From the NCBI RefSeq assembly GCF_033097365.1, contig NZ_AP028461.1, positions 806,001 through 870,000 on the forward strand: a stretch of 64,000 nt of DNA, given 5' to 3'. Source of the stretch: Actinoplanes sichuanensis. GTDB taxonomy: Bacteria > Actinomycetota > Actinomycetes > Mycobacteriales > Micromonosporaceae. Made by a program: the position numbers and the translations under genes. Within the stretch, counting starts at the first letter, position 1, and each line of letters opens with the position of its first letter. Positions 35,388 to 44,452 of the stretch are shown piece by piece. Under the pieces are notes generated by a model, which did not search any database, was not told where the DNA came from, and worked only from the letters and a program-made list of their open reading frames with translations.

Positions 35388-36442
35388 ACAACCTCCCCGA
35401 GCACCTGGCCGATCTGGCCGACGAGGTGGTGACCCCGCCAGACATGCGGGACCGGGTGCTGGCCTCGTCCCGGCGCGCGACCACCCGGCGGCGGGCCCGG
35501 CTCGCCGGTTCGGCCGCCGCCGCGGTGCTGGTGATCGCCTCCGGGGTCGCCTGGGCGGGCCTGCCGGGCTCGTCCCGCAGTGGCCCGGTCGAGGTCGCCG
35601 CCCCGTCGTCCTCCCCTCCGCCGCTGCCGGGCCCCGACCCGACGACGCACGGGGCGACCGTCCCGGACCGGCTGTTCTACCTGGCCGCGGACGGGCGGCT
35701 GCAACTGCTGCGGGACGACGGCAAGGTCACCACCCTGTTCACCCCGGACGGTGAGACCTGCGGCCTGACCGTCTCGCTGGACGGCAGGCGGATCGCCTGG
35801 GTGGCCGCCGACGGCGGTGGCGCGACGGGTGACCTCATCGTGGCCGAGCCGGACGGCAGCCACCGGCGGACGGTTCGCACCGGCGTGGCCTGCACCGGCG
35901 GCAACAGCCCGGTCTGGATGCCCGGCGGCCGGCACCTGCTGGTCCGGCCGGGCAACACCGCGCCGCGGGTCCTCGTCGACACCGTGTCCGGGGTGACCAG
36001 CCCGTCCTCGTTCCGGCACGTGAGCGGCTATCTGGCCTGGTCACCGACGGGCAGCCGGGTCGCCTACCGGGACGGCGCGGACATCGTGGTGGCCCGGCCG
36101 GACGGCGCCGAGGTCCGCCGGGTCGCCCACGGTGACGAAAGCCCGACGGGTGGATTCAGCGTGCAGGGTGTCTCCGACGACGGCCGGTGGGTGGTCGTCG
36201 GCATGCAGAACAGCGATCCCGACCTGATCCGGACCGGTTTCCGGGTGGTCGACGTCGAGTCCGGTGGCGTCGTGGATCCGACGAGGGGGATCACCGGGAA
36301 ACTGACGCAGGTCCGGCCGTCCGCGGACGGCAACCTGCTGTTCCGGGCCGGGGGGCGCCTGGGGCTGACCGGACCGCCCGACGATATTCACGTCATCTGG
36401 CCCGAGCCGGCCGTGTTGCGTACCGCCACGTTGTTGCTCTGA
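35384..36442 (+). CDS. Membrane protein with extracellular beta-propeller, probable sigma-factor partner
   Basis: 352 residues. The first ~40 (MNNLPEHLADLADEVVTPPDMRDRVLASSRRATTRRRAR) form a short cytoplasmic, basic part. One membrane helix follows (~41-60), then a Pro-rich linker. The outer domain has TolB/WD40-like strands (LFYLAADGRLQLLRDDGKVTTLF, SLDGRRIAWVAADGG, LAWSPTGSRVAYRDGADIVVARPDG). Translational coupling to the ECF sigma gene suggests a role as anti-sigma factor with a propeller sensor, although no zinc-binding anti-sigma motif is seen. Confidence 0.75.
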   Translation: MNNLPEHLADLADEVVTPPDMRDRVLASSRRATTRRRARLAGSAAAAVLVIASGVAWAGLPGSSRSGPVEVAAPSSSPPPLPGPDPTTHGATVPDRLFYLAADGRLQLLRDDGKVTTLFTPDGETCGLTVSLDGRRIAWVAADGGGATGDLIVAEPDGSHRRTVRTGVACTGGNSPVWMPGGRHLLVRPGNTAPRVLVDTVSGVTSPSSFRHVSGYLAWSPTGSRVAYRDGADIVVARPDGAEVRRVAHGDESPTGGFSVQGVSDDGRWVVVGMQNSDPDLIRTGFRVVDVESGGVVDPTRGITGKLTQVRPSADGNLLFRAGGRLGLTGPPDDIHVIWPEPAVLRTATLLL

Positions 36443-36454
36443 TCGGGGTTTCTT

Positions 36455-36486
36455 CTCCGCCGGGTGGGCCGTCCCGCCCGGCGGAG
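36455..36486. terminator. Hairpin between converging propeller and glgC genes
   Basis: CTCCGCCGGGTGGG pairs with CCCGCCCGGCGGAG (one G-T pair) around a four-base loop. It lies seven bases past glgC and 13 past the propeller gene, so it could serve both. Confidence 0.7.
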
Positions 36487-36493
36487 TACCGTC

Positions 36494-37726
36494 TCACAGC
36501 TCGACGCGCTGGCCCTTGCCGATCACGACCACGCCGTTGTCGCTGACCGTGTAGAGCTTGCGGTCCCGGTCGAGGTCGACACCGATCTGGGCGCCCTCGG
36601 GGATCACCACGTTCTTGTCGATGATGGCGTTGCGGATCACCGCCCGCCGGCCGACCGAGACGCCCTCCATGATCACCGCGCCGTCGACGTGCGCCCACGA
36701 GTTGACCCGCACGTTCGGCGAGATGACCGAACGCTCGACCAGGGCGCCGGAGACCACCACGCCGGGGGAGATCATCGAGTCGATGGCGCGGCCCTGCCGG
36801 TCGTCGTAGCCGTGCACGAACTTGGCCGGCGGCCACGAGCCGTAGTTGGTGAAGATCGGCCAGTCGTGGTTGTACAGGTTGAAGATCGGCAGGGTGGCGA
36901 TCAGGTCCATGTGGGCCTCGTAGAACGAGTCGAGCGTCCCCACGTCGCGCCAGTAGCCGCGGTCCCGGTCGGTGGCGCCGGGCAGCTCGTTGTCGCGGAA
37001 GTCGTAGACGTTCGCCTCACCCTTCTCCACCAGCATCGGGATGATGTTGCCGCCCATGTCGTGCTTGCTGTCCGGGTTCTGTGCGTCGGCGGTGACCGCC
37101 TCGCACAGCGCCCGGGTGGTGAAGACGTAGTTGCCCATCGACGCGTAGACCTCGTCGGGCGAGTCGGGCAGGCCGACCGCGTCCTTCGGCTTCTCCCGGA
37201 ACGCCCGGATCTTCTTACCGTCCGCGCCGACGTCGATCACCCCGAACTGGTCGGCGAGCGACAGCGGCTGGCGGATCCCGGCGACGGTGACCGCGGCACC
37301 CGAGGCGATGTGGTCGTTGACCATCTGCTTCGGGTCCATCCGGTAGATGTGGTCGGCGCCGAACACGATCACGTAGTCGGGCGACTCGTCGTTGATCAGG
37401 TTGAGACTCTGGTAGATCGCGTCGGCCGAGCCGGCGAACCAGCGGGGCCCCAGTCGCTGCTGGGCCGGAACCGGGGTGACGTAGTTGCCGAGCAGCGTCG
37501 ACATCCGCCACGTCTTGGAGATGTGCCGGTCCAGCGAGTGCGACTTGTACTGCGTGAGCACGACGATCTTGAGATACCCCGCATTGGCGAGGTTCGACAG
37601 CACGAAGTCGATCATGCGATAGATGCCGCCGAACGGCACGCCGGGTTTGGCCCGGTCAGCCGTCAAGGGCATCAGGCGCTTGCCTTCTCCACCAGCCAGA
37701 ACGATCGCAAGCACCTTGACTGCCAT
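36494..37726 (-). CDS. glgC: Glucose-1-phosphate adenylyltransferase
   Basis: Makes ADP-glucose from glucose 1-phosphate and ATP (EC 2.7.7.27), the committed step to glycogen and related glucans. 410 residues. The nucleotidyltransferase start [28 protein letters not shown] holds the catalytic and ATP-binding residues; [10 protein letters not shown] follows, and a left-handed beta-helix ([43 protein letters not shown]) ends the protein. The start has no Shine-Dalgarno; a TAGCGT box seven bases upstream suggests a leaderless message. In mycobacteria glgC is directly divergent from glgM/glgA. Here two c-di-GMP genes lie between them. Confidence 0.97.
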   Translation of the reverse strand: MAVKVLAIVLAGGEGKRLMPLTADRAKPGVPFGGIYRMIDFVLSNLANAGYLKIVVLTQYKSHSLDRHISKTWRMSTLLGNYVTPVPAQQRLGPRWFAGSADAIYQSLNLINDESPDYVIVFGADHIYRMDPKQMVNDHIASGAAVTVAGIRQPLSLADQFGVIDVGADGKKIRAFREKPKDAVGLPDSPDEVYASMGNYVFTTRALCEAVTADAQNPDSKHDMGGNIIPMLVEKGEANVYDFRDNELPGATDRDRGYWRDVGTLDSFYEAHMDLIATLPIFNLYNHDWPIFTNYGSWPPAKFVHGYDDRQGRAIDSMISPGVVVSGALVERSVISPNVRVNSWAHVDGAVIMEGVSVGRRAVIRNAIIDKNVVIPEGAQIGVDLDRDRKLYTVSDNGVVVIGKGQRVEL

Positions 37727-37733
37727 GGGGAGG

Positions 37734-37739
37734 ACGCTA
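37734..37739 (-). promoter_or_regulatory. Candidate leaderless -10 box of glgC
   Basis: On the minus strand, TAGCGT is seven bases before the glgC ATG and no Shine-Dalgarno is present. The same hexamer and spacing occur before the MoxR-like gene. Confidence 0.4.
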
Positions 37740-37813
37740 ATATTCCGGCCGCCCCCGCGCCACCCGAAAGGGCGGTTCGAAATATCTTGCTGGCGCTGCA
37801 GCCTTCTTACCGG

Positions 37814-40015
37814 TCAGGTGGCGGCGTGCAAAGCATGCTCGCGCATCAGCGTGTCGATCGTGTCGGCGTCGGCCGGACGGCCGTAGTGGTAGCCCTGCGC
37901 CAGCGGGCAACCCAGATCGCGCAGCAGGTCGGCCTGACCCGGCGTCTCCACGCCCTCGGCCACCGCGAGCAGGTCCTGGCTGCCGGCCAGTTCCAGGATC
38001 GCCCTGGTCAGGCTCACGTCCTGGGGGCGGGGCGGGTCCTGGAGCCGGCGGATGAACGACTGGTCGATCTTCAGGATGTCGACCGGCAGGGCGTGCAGGT
38101 ACGCCAGTGACGAGTACCCGGTGCCGAAGTCGTCGATCGCGATCCGGATCCCGTGCGCCCGCAGCTCACCCAGTACCGGCGTGTCGGCCGCGTCGATCAG
38201 CACCGATTCGGTGATCTCCAGCACCAGCGCCTCGGCGGGCAGCCCGGTGTCGGCCAGGGTCGACAGCACCGACGTGGTGAACCCGGGATCACGCAGCTGA
38301 TGGGTGGAGACGTTGACGGTCAGGTAGAGGCCGTGCTCCCGGTGCCAGACGGCGGCCTGCGCGCAGGCCAACCGCAGCGCCCGGGCGCCGATCGCGCCGA
38401 TCAGGCCGGTCTGCTCGGCGACCGGGATGAACACGCCGGGCGGCACCGACTCGCCGTCGCGGCGCCAGCGCATCAGCGCCTCCACCCCGGTGGCCCGGCC
38501 GGTGCCCGTGTCGACGACCGGCTGGTAGTGCATGAACAGGGTGCCGTCGGCGAGTGCCTGCCGTAGTCCGGCGGCGATCCGGGTGCGCTCGGACTGCTCG
38601 GCCCGCAGCGACTCGTCGAACCGGGCGGTCCGGGCCCCACCCGCCTGCTTGGCGGCGCGCAGGGCCAGGTCGGCGTCACCGAGGACGGCGTTGTTGCCGG
38701 GCACCCCGTCGGCCAGACCGGCCCGGGCGGTCAGGTGGATGCGGCGCTCGTCGACGGCGTACGGCGCGGCCGACACCGCCGTCACGACCCGCTCGGCCAG
38801 CGCCGCCGCGTCGGTCCCGGACGTGATCAGGAAACCGAACTCGTCCCCGCCCAGCCGGGCCACCAGCTCCACCTCCGGCGCGAACAGCAGCAGCCGCCCG
38901 GCCACCTGGCACAGCACGGTGTCGCCGACATGGTGCCCGTAGGTGTCGTTGATCTCCTTGAACCCGTCCAGAGCGCAGAGGATCAGCGCGTACGGCCGGT
39001 CCCCGGCGACGGCCCGGCCCAGGTGGTCGAGCAGCAGGTCACGGTTGGCCAGCCCGGTCAGGCCGTCGTGCCCGGCCCGATGCGCCAGCCGCCGCTGGAG
39101 CACCTGCTGCTCGTGCAGGGCCGCACGGGCCTGCCTGGCGCGGCGCTCGGCGAGTCGGGCCAGCACCACGATCCGCAGGAGCAGCAGACCGCACAGCCCG
39201 GCGGTCAGCAGTGCCGGCACCACCACGATCGCGGACGGGTCGGCGATGGCCGGCAGCAGCGGACTGGCCACCGCGGCGGTGTACATGACGGTGAGGGTGA
39301 CCCGGCCGGGCGCGGCGTCGGCGGCCCGCGGCTGGGCGGCCCGCGGGTGCAGCGCCGCGGCGACGATCAGCACCCACCAGAACTGGAGGACCAGGTGTGG
39401 CAGGCCACCGGGCAGGAACGGCCGGGTGCCCTCGGCCGCGGTCGCCGCGTACACCAGGTGCGCGCCGACCAGCAGCACCCCGGCACCGGCGACGAGCCCG
39501 CCCGGTACCCGCCGGGAGCCGGTCGCGGCGCGCAGCGCGGTTCCCAGGATCGCCAGGTCGAGGACCGCGTAGAGCATCGCCAGCGCGTCGTCGACCATCC
39601 GGTAGCCGGGCTGTCCCAGGTATGGCAACACGATGAACGACCAGGCCAGCATGGCCAGGGCCAGCACCACGGCGCCGGCCTCGGCGGCTCCGCCGGGGCG
39701 GCGCAGCCGGCTGAACTGGACCGCGGCCGCCGCGTGCAGGGCGTACTGGACGGCCAGGCTCAGGCCCATCGGCGTGGTCGCCGGTTCGCCGCCCCGGATC
39801 GTCCACCACAGCGACGTCAGGGTCCCGGCGGCGCTCGCCCCGAAGAACAGCCACCAGCCGCACCGGTGTCGGCGGGCGGCCCCGAACAGCACCACGGTCC
39901 CGGCCGCCTGGAGGATCAGCCACGCCCACGGGCTGCCCAGGGCGTACAGGGCGAGCACGGCAGCGCTACCACCCGCGAGGGTGTACTGCCAGACCGGGAT
40001 GCGGAGGATGGGCAC
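37814..40015 (-). CDS. Membrane GGDEF-EAL protein (c-di-GMP synthesis and/or breakdown)
   Basis: 733 residues. About eight to nine hydrophobic segments fill residues 10-300. A GGDEF domain follows with intact RLGGDEFGF (~386-394) and GLTGLANRDLLLDHLGRAV, then an EAL domain. The EAL domain keeps GVEALMRW (~505-512), VLEITESVLI, AIDDFGTGYSSLAYLHALPVDILKIDQSFI and AEGVETPGQAD, the residues for metal binding and catalysis. Both activities are therefore possible. It sits nine bases downstream of the GGDEF gene on the minus strand, and 87 bp upstream of the glgC start, also minus strand. Its position suggests linkage of c-di-GMP to glycogen metabolism. Confidence 0.93.
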   Translation of the reverse strand: MPILRIPVWQYTLAGGSAAVLALYALGSPWAWLILQAAGTVVLFGAARRHRCGWWLFFGASAAGTLTSLWWTIRGGEPATTPMGLSLAVQYALHAAAAVQFSRLRRPGGAAEAGAVVLALAMLAWSFIVLPYLGQPGYRMVDDALAMLYAVLDLAILGTALRAATGSRRVPGGLVAGAGVLLVGAHLVYAATAAEGTRPFLPGGLPHLVLQFWWVLIVAAALHPRAAQPRAADAAPGRVTLTVMYTAAVASPLLPAIADPSAIVVVPALLTAGLCGLLLLRIVVLARLAERRARQARAALHEQQVLQRRLAHRAGHDGLTGLANRDLLLDHLGRAVAGDRPYALILCALDGFKEINDTYGHHVGDTVLCQVAGRLLLFAPEVELVARLGGDEFGFLITSGTDAAALAERVVTAVSAAPYAVDERRIHLTARAGLADGVPGNNAVLGDADLALRAAKQAGGARTARFDESLRAEQSERTRIAAGLRQALADGTLFMHYQPVVDTGTGRATGVEALMRWRRDGESVPPGVFIPVAEQTGLIGAIGARALRLACAQAAVWHREHGLYLTVNVSTHQLRDPGFTTSVLSTLADTGLPAEALVLEITESVLIDAADTPVLGELRAHGIRIAIDDFGTGYSSLAYLHALPVDILKIDQSFIRRLQDPPRPQDVSLTRAILELAGSQDLLAVAEGVETPGQADLLRDLGCPLAQGYHYGRPADADTIDTLMREHALHAAT

Positions 40016-40024
40016 GTCGCCATG

Positions 40025-41548
40025 TCACCCGACGCCGGTTGCGGCCCGGTTGCCACGACGGTCGGTTTCCGGAGCGTGCACCCGATGGCAACCGCGGCCG
40101 GCCGCCTTCGCCGCGTAGAGGGCCACGTCGGCGTCGCGCAGCGCCTCGGCGCAGCTGTGCACGTCGTCGAGATCGAGCACGCCGATACTGGCCGACACCC
40201 GGACCACGGCGCCGCCGAGCAGGTGCTCCACGGCGGCCGCCCGCAGCAGCCGGTCCGCGGTGCCGACCGCGTCGCCGGGGACGAGCACCGCGAACTCGTC
40301 GCCCCCGAGCCGGGCCACCAGGCCGTCGGCGGTGATCCGCCGGAACTCGTCGCCGAGCGCGACCAGCAACTCGTCGCCGACCGGATGGCCCAGGGTGTCG
40401 TTGACCTCCTTGAACCCGTCCAGGTCGAGCAGCAGCAACCAGCCGCGGTCACCGACCGGCCGGCCGACGGCCGTGGTGAGGGCCTCGGTGAGCGCGGCCC
40501 GGTTGCCGAGGCCGGTCAGCGGGTCGTGGGTGGCCCGGTGCTCCAGCTCGGCCCGCAGCGCCTCCTGCTCGCGCAGTGCCGCGTCCAGCGCCCGGGCCCG
40601 CCGCTGGGCCAGATTGCCGAGCATGCCCATCCGCAGCACCAGCAGCACACTCACCCCGACCCCGAGCAGCATCGGCAGCACGAACATGTGCAGTCCGTCC
40701 GCCACCGCGGGCGGTCGCCCGCCGGCCAGCCCGGGCAGCGCGTTCAACCCGGTCATCAGCGGATAGAACGCGGTCAGCACGGCGAACAGCCCGAGCCGGG
40801 TACGCGACAGGGTCTCCGGGTCGCCGCCCCGCTCGGCCCGGGCCATCGACGGGTGCAGGGCGGCCGCCCCGATCATCAGGTGGCCGGTCATCCAGGCCAG
40901 GATGTGCCAGACGGTCGGCGGCCGGTCCGAGGCGGCGTACCCGGCATCCGCGGCGAACAGCAGAAACGTGCTCGCCACGATCAGTTGGTGGGCCCGGTTG
41001 CGCGGGTTGCCGGCCAGCAGCAGGACGGCCGCGGCGGCGAGCCGGAGCAGGGTCAGGATCGTGTAGAAGCCGAACACCGCGGCCGGGGTCGGGTGGTGCC
41101 AGCGTTCGGCGAGCACCGGACCGATCACCATCGGCCAGGCGCCGGCCATCACACCGAGTACCACCATGGCGCCGTCGAGCAGGTTGGCCCGCAGGTTGAC
41201 GGGCAGCGAGCAGGACCGGACCCGCACCACCATCGCCGCGGTGACCAGCAGGAACGCCGTACCGAGGGCGAGCTGGTCGACGAGTGGGCCGGGGCCGCGC
41301 GGACCGGCCAGGTGGGTCAGGGCGAAGAAGAACAGCCCGGCCGCCAGGAGTTTCCAGAACAGCGGGTTCTCCGGCCGGTACCGACGGAGCCCGGCCAGAA
41401 CGGCCAGTCCGGCGCAGGACTCCACGCCGGTCAGCGCCCATTCCGCGCCCGGTTGCGGCAGCAGCAGGGCGCCGAGGGTCAGGGCCACCCCGCCGAGCAG
41501 GAAGCCGGACCACAGCCAGTCGTCGAGCCGTCTCACGCCCGCACCCAT
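40025..41548 (-). CDS. Membrane GGDEF diguanylate cyclase
   Basis: 507 residues from ATG 41548; a TTG start at 41593 is possible but would reach within two bases of glgA. The N-terminal ~320 residues have about eight to nine membrane helices with the same spacing as the neighbouring GGDEF-EAL protein, indicating that the two arose by duplication. The GGDEF domain keeps LLLLDLDGFKEVNDTLGHPVGDELL and ARLGGDEFAVLV (~413-424). Divergent from glgA across only 47 bp, so they share a control region. Probably cotranscribed with the GGDEF-EAL gene. Confidence 0.92.
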   Translation of the reverse strand: MGAGVRRLDDWLWSGFLLGGVALTLGALLLPQPGAEWALTGVESCAGLAVLAGLRRYRPENPLFWKLLAAGLFFFALTHLAGPRGPGPLVDQLALGTAFLLVTAAMVVRVRSCSLPVNLRANLLDGAMVVLGVMAGAWPMVIGPVLAERWHHPTPAAVFGFYTILTLLRLAAAAVLLLAGNPRNRAHQLIVASTFLLFAADAGYAASDRPPTVWHILAWMTGHLMIGAAALHPSMARAERGGDPETLSRTRLGLFAVLTAFYPLMTGLNALPGLAGGRPPAVADGLHMFVLPMLLGVGVSVLLVLRMGMLGNLAQRRARALDAALREQEALRAELEHRATHDPLTGLGNRAALTEALTTAVGRPVGDRGWLLLLDLDGFKEVNDTLGHPVGDELLVALGDEFRRITADGLVARLGGDEFAVLVPGDAVGTADRLLRAAAVEHLLGGAVVRVSASIGVLDLDDVHSCAEALRDADVALYAAKAAGRGCHRVHAPETDRRGNRAATGVG

Positions 41549-41583
41549 CGTCACCGTCGGCGGCCGACCTGAGGGACGGCGGC

Positions 41584-41589
41584 TAAGCT
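41584..41589 (+). promoter_or_regulatory. Candidate leaderless -10 box of glgA
   Basis: TAAGCT lies six bases before GTG 41596, with no Shine-Dalgarno. The 47-bp gap to the divergent GGDEF gene must hold both promoters. Confidence 0.4.
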
Positions 41590-41595
41590 CCAAGC

Positions 41596-42792
41596 GTGAC
41601 GGACTCCCGACTGCGCGCCGACCTGATCACCCGTGAGTACCCGCCGGAGGTCTACGGCGGCGCGGGGGTCCACCTGGAGTATCTGGCGCGTGACCTGCGC
41701 GGGCTCGCCGACGTGCGGGTGCACTGCTTCGGCGCGCCGCGGGACGAGCCGGGTGTCACGGCCTATCCGGAGCCGGCCGAGCTGGCCCGGGCCAACGCCG
41801 CGCTGCGCACCATGGGGGTCAATCTGGCGATCGCCCAGGGCTGCGCCGGCGCCGACGTGGTGCACAGCCACACCTGGTATGCCAATTTCGCCGGGCACAC
41901 CGCGAAACTGCTGCACGGCGTCCCGCACGTGGTGACCACGCACAGCCTGGAGCCGCTGCGCCCGTGGAAGGCGGAGCAGCTCGGCGGCGGTTACGCGCTC
42001 TCCTCGTTCTGCGAGCGGACCGCGATCGAGAGCGCCGACGCGATCATCGCGGTGTCCGGCGGGATGCGGCGTGACGTGCTCCGGGCCTATCCGTCGGTCG
42101 ACCCGGACCGGGTCCAGGTCGTCTACAACGGCATCGACACCGAGCTCTACCAGCCGGATCACGAGACCGGTGTGGTGGACCGGCTCGGCATCGACCGCAA
42201 CCGGCCGAGCGTGGTGTTCGTCGGCCGGATCACCCGGCAGAAGGGCCTGCCCTACCTGATGCGGGCCTGCCACGATCTGCCGGCCGATGCCCAGATCATC
42301 CTGCTCGCCGGTGCTCCGGACACCCCGGAGATCGCGGCTGAGGTGGCAACGCTGGCGGCGGATCTTCAAAAGACCCGCTCGGGTGTGATCTGGGTGCAGG
42401 AGATGCTGCCGAAACAGGAGGTCATCCAGGTCCTCACGCACGCCACGGTCTTCGTCTGCCCGTCGATCTACGAGCCGATGGGGATCGTCAACCTGGAGGC
42501 GATGGCCTGCGAGACCGCGGTGGTGGCCACCGCGACCGGCGGCATCCCCGAGGTGGTCGCCGACGGCGAGACCGGCCTGCTCGTCCCGATCGACCAGCTC
42601 CAGGACGGTACGGGAACGCCCGTCGACCCGGAGAAGTTCGTCGCCGACCTGGCCGCCACCCTGACCCGGGTGCTGAACGATCCGCAGCTCGCCGAGCGGA
42701 TGGGTAAGGCCGGTCGTCGCCGAGCGGTGGAGAGGTTCAGCTGGTCACGGATCGCCGAGGACACCCTAGAGATCTACCGGTCGGTGCTGTGA
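41596..42792 (+). CDS. glgA: GT4-type glycogen / maltose-1-phosphate synthase
   Basis: 398 residues of the GT4 glycosyltransferase family, the actinobacterial GlgA (called GlgM in mycobacteria). It uses the ADP-glucose made by GlgC to extend a glucan or to form maltose 1-phosphate. The start LITREYPPEVYGGAGVHLEYLA is typical; the C-terminal Rossmann half has VVFVGRITRQKGLPYLMRA and SIYEPMGIVNLEAMACETAVVATATGGIPEVV, where Glu and the EPxGxVxLEAMA motif bind the donor. Which acceptor is used cannot be read here. The stop overlaps the GHL10 gene by GTGA. Confidence 0.93.
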   Translation: MTDSRLRADLITREYPPEVYGGAGVHLEYLARDLRGLADVRVHCFGAPRDEPGVTAYPEPAELARANAALRTMGVNLAIAQGCAGADVVHSHTWYANFAGHTAKLLHGVPHVVTTHSLEPLRPWKAEQLGGGYALSSFCERTAIESADAIIAVSGGMRRDVLRAYPSVDPDRVQVVYNGIDTELYQPDHETGVVDRLGIDRNRPSVVFVGRITRQKGLPYLMRACHDLPADAQIILLAGAPDTPEIAAEVATLAADLQKTRSGVIWVQEMLPKQEVIQVLTHATVFVCPSIYEPMGIVNLEAMACETAVVATATGGIPEVVADGETGLLVPIDQLQDGTGTPVDPEKFVADLAATLTRVLNDPQLAERMGKAGRRRAVERFSWSRIAEDTLEIYRSVL

Positions 42793-44405
42793 GTCTGCTT
42801 CGCCGGCCCCCGGTCCGGGTGGCCATGCTGCTGTCGGCGGTCCTGTTCGCGGCGGCGGTGCTCGGCGTCGGCCTGGTCCGGGCCGCGTTCTACGAGCCAC
42901 CGTCGCGGGCCGCGGACACCGTGGCGGTGGCCGACGCACCCACCCAGACCGTGACCGGGCTGTGCGGGGCGGTGCCGGTGTCGGCGCCACGCGAGCTGCG
43001 CGGCATGTGGCTGACCACGGTCTACAACATCGACTGGCCCAGTAAGCCGGGACTGCCCCAGGAACAGGTCCGCTCGGAGTACCTGAGGTGGCTGGATCTG
43101 GCCGTCGCGCAGAACCACAACGCGATCTTCGTGCACGTGCGCCCGAGCGGCGACGCGTTCTGGAGATCCGACTACGCCCCCTGGTCGAACTGGTTGACCG
43201 GCCGGCTCGACGGCGCGGACCCGGGCTGGGATCCGATGGCGTTCATGGTCGACGAGGCGCACAAGCGCAACCTGGAGTTCCACGCCTGGTTCAACCCGTA
43301 CCGGGGCACCCAGTTCGCGCCGGACGGGGCCGGCACCGACCTGTCCAAGCTGCCCGCGAACCATCCGCTGGTGGTGCACCCGGAGTGGCGGATCGCGCAC
43401 CCGTCGGGTCCGAAGGGCCGCTTCTACTACGACCCGGGCAATCCGGAGGCACGTCAGTTCGTCGAGGACGCGATGCTGGAGGCGGTCGCGAAGTACGACG
43501 TCGACGGCGTCCACTTCGACGACTTCTTCTACCCGTACCCCGGCGACGGCAAGGGCCAGGACTTCCCGGACGACGTGTCGTTCGCGAAGTACGGCAAGGG
43601 GAAGAGCCGCGCCGACTGGCGGCGGGACAACGTGAACACCCTGGTCCGCGAGATGAAGCAGCGGATCGCCGAGGTCAAGCCGTGGGTGAAGTTCGGGATC
43701 AGCCCGTTCGGGATCTGGCGCAACGGCGGCGAGGGCTCGGACACCAACGGCCTGGAGAGCTACAGCGCCATCTACGCCGACACTCGCACCTGGGTCCGCG
43801 AGGGCTGGCTGGACTACATCGTTCCGCAGCTGTACTGGACGATCGGGTTCGACAAGGCCGACTACGCCAAGGTGCTGCCCTGGTGGGCGAAAACGGTCAA
43901 GGGCACGGGTGTGCAGCTGTACATCGGAATGGCCGACTACCGGGTCGGCGAGAAGGGCGACTGGAGTGATCCGGCCGAGCTCGACCGGCAGATGGCGCTG
44001 AACGACAAGTTCGGCGTGCAGGGCCAGGTCCACTACAGCGCCGCCTCGGTCCGCGACGACAAGCTCGGCGCGGCCGGCCGGTATCGGGCGAAGCACTACG
44101 CGGCGCCGGCGCTGCTCCCGCGGATCGCGCGGCTCCCGGCCGCGCCTCCGGCGGCGCCGCGGATCACCGCGGCGACCAGGTCCGACGCGGGCCCGGTGAC
44201 GTTGACGGTCGCCGACGGCGGGGGTACGAGCTGGGCCCTCTACCGTACGGCGAACGGCTCCGCGTCCCTGGTCGCGACGGGCCGGGCGGGCAGTGCGGTG
44301 ACCGACCCGAAGCCGCCGGCCGGCCCCGCCACCTACTGCGTCAGCGGCCTGGACCGGTCGGCCAACGAGGGCCCGTTGAGCAGCCCGTTCACCACAGCCG
44401 GGTAA
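42789..44405 (+). CDS. Secreted or anchored GHL10 (family 10-like) glycoside hydrolase
   Basis: 538 residues. A membrane helix or uncleaved signal (~10-33) is followed by a glycoside-hydrolase-like domain of the GHL10/DUF187 type: ELRGMWLTTVYNIDWPSKPGL, AIFVHVRPSGDAFWRSDYAPWS, YDVDGVHFDDFFYPYP (the Asp residues here are candidate catalytic acids) and GISPFGIWRN. The last ~90 residues (PRITAATRSDAGPVTLTV onward) look like a fibronectin-type domain. Substrate unproven; relatives act on extracellular glycans. Translational coupling to glgA (GTGA overlap) is unusual because the two act on opposite sides of the membrane. Confidence 0.88.
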   Translation: MSLLRRPPVRVAMLLSAVLFAAAVLGVGLVRAAFYEPPSRAADTVAVADAPTQTVTGLCGAVPVSAPRELRGMWLTTVYNIDWPSKPGLPQEQVRSEYLRWLDLAVAQNHNAIFVHVRPSGDAFWRSDYAPWSNWLTGRLDGADPGWDPMAFMVDEAHKRNLEFHAWFNPYRGTQFAPDGAGTDLSKLPANHPLVVHPEWRIAHPSGPKGRFYYDPGNPEARQFVEDAMLEAVAKYDVDGVHFDDFFYPYPGDGKGQDFPDDVSFAKYGKGKSRADWRRDNVNTLVREMKQRIAEVKPWVKFGISPFGIWRNGGEGSDTNGLESYSAIYADTRTWVREGWLDYIVPQLYWTIGFDKADYAKVLPWWAKTVKGTGVQLYIGMADYRVGEKGDWSDPAELDRQMALNDKFGVQGQVHYSAASVRDDKLGAAGRYRAKHYAAPALLPRIARLPAAPPAAPRITAATRSDAGPVTLTVADGGGTSWALYRTANGSASLVATGRAGSAVTDPKPPAGPATYCVSGLDRSANEGPLSSPFTTAG

Positions 44406-44452
44406 TCCGGCATTCCGCCCTTGTCGCATGATTCGTGGCGTTAACGTGAGCC

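Noticed and set aside
38735..41572. 945-codon plus-strand frame opposite the GGDEF genes
   Set aside because: It spans two clear minus-strand genes and is rich in Gln/His/Arg, with no domain; an antisense artefact.
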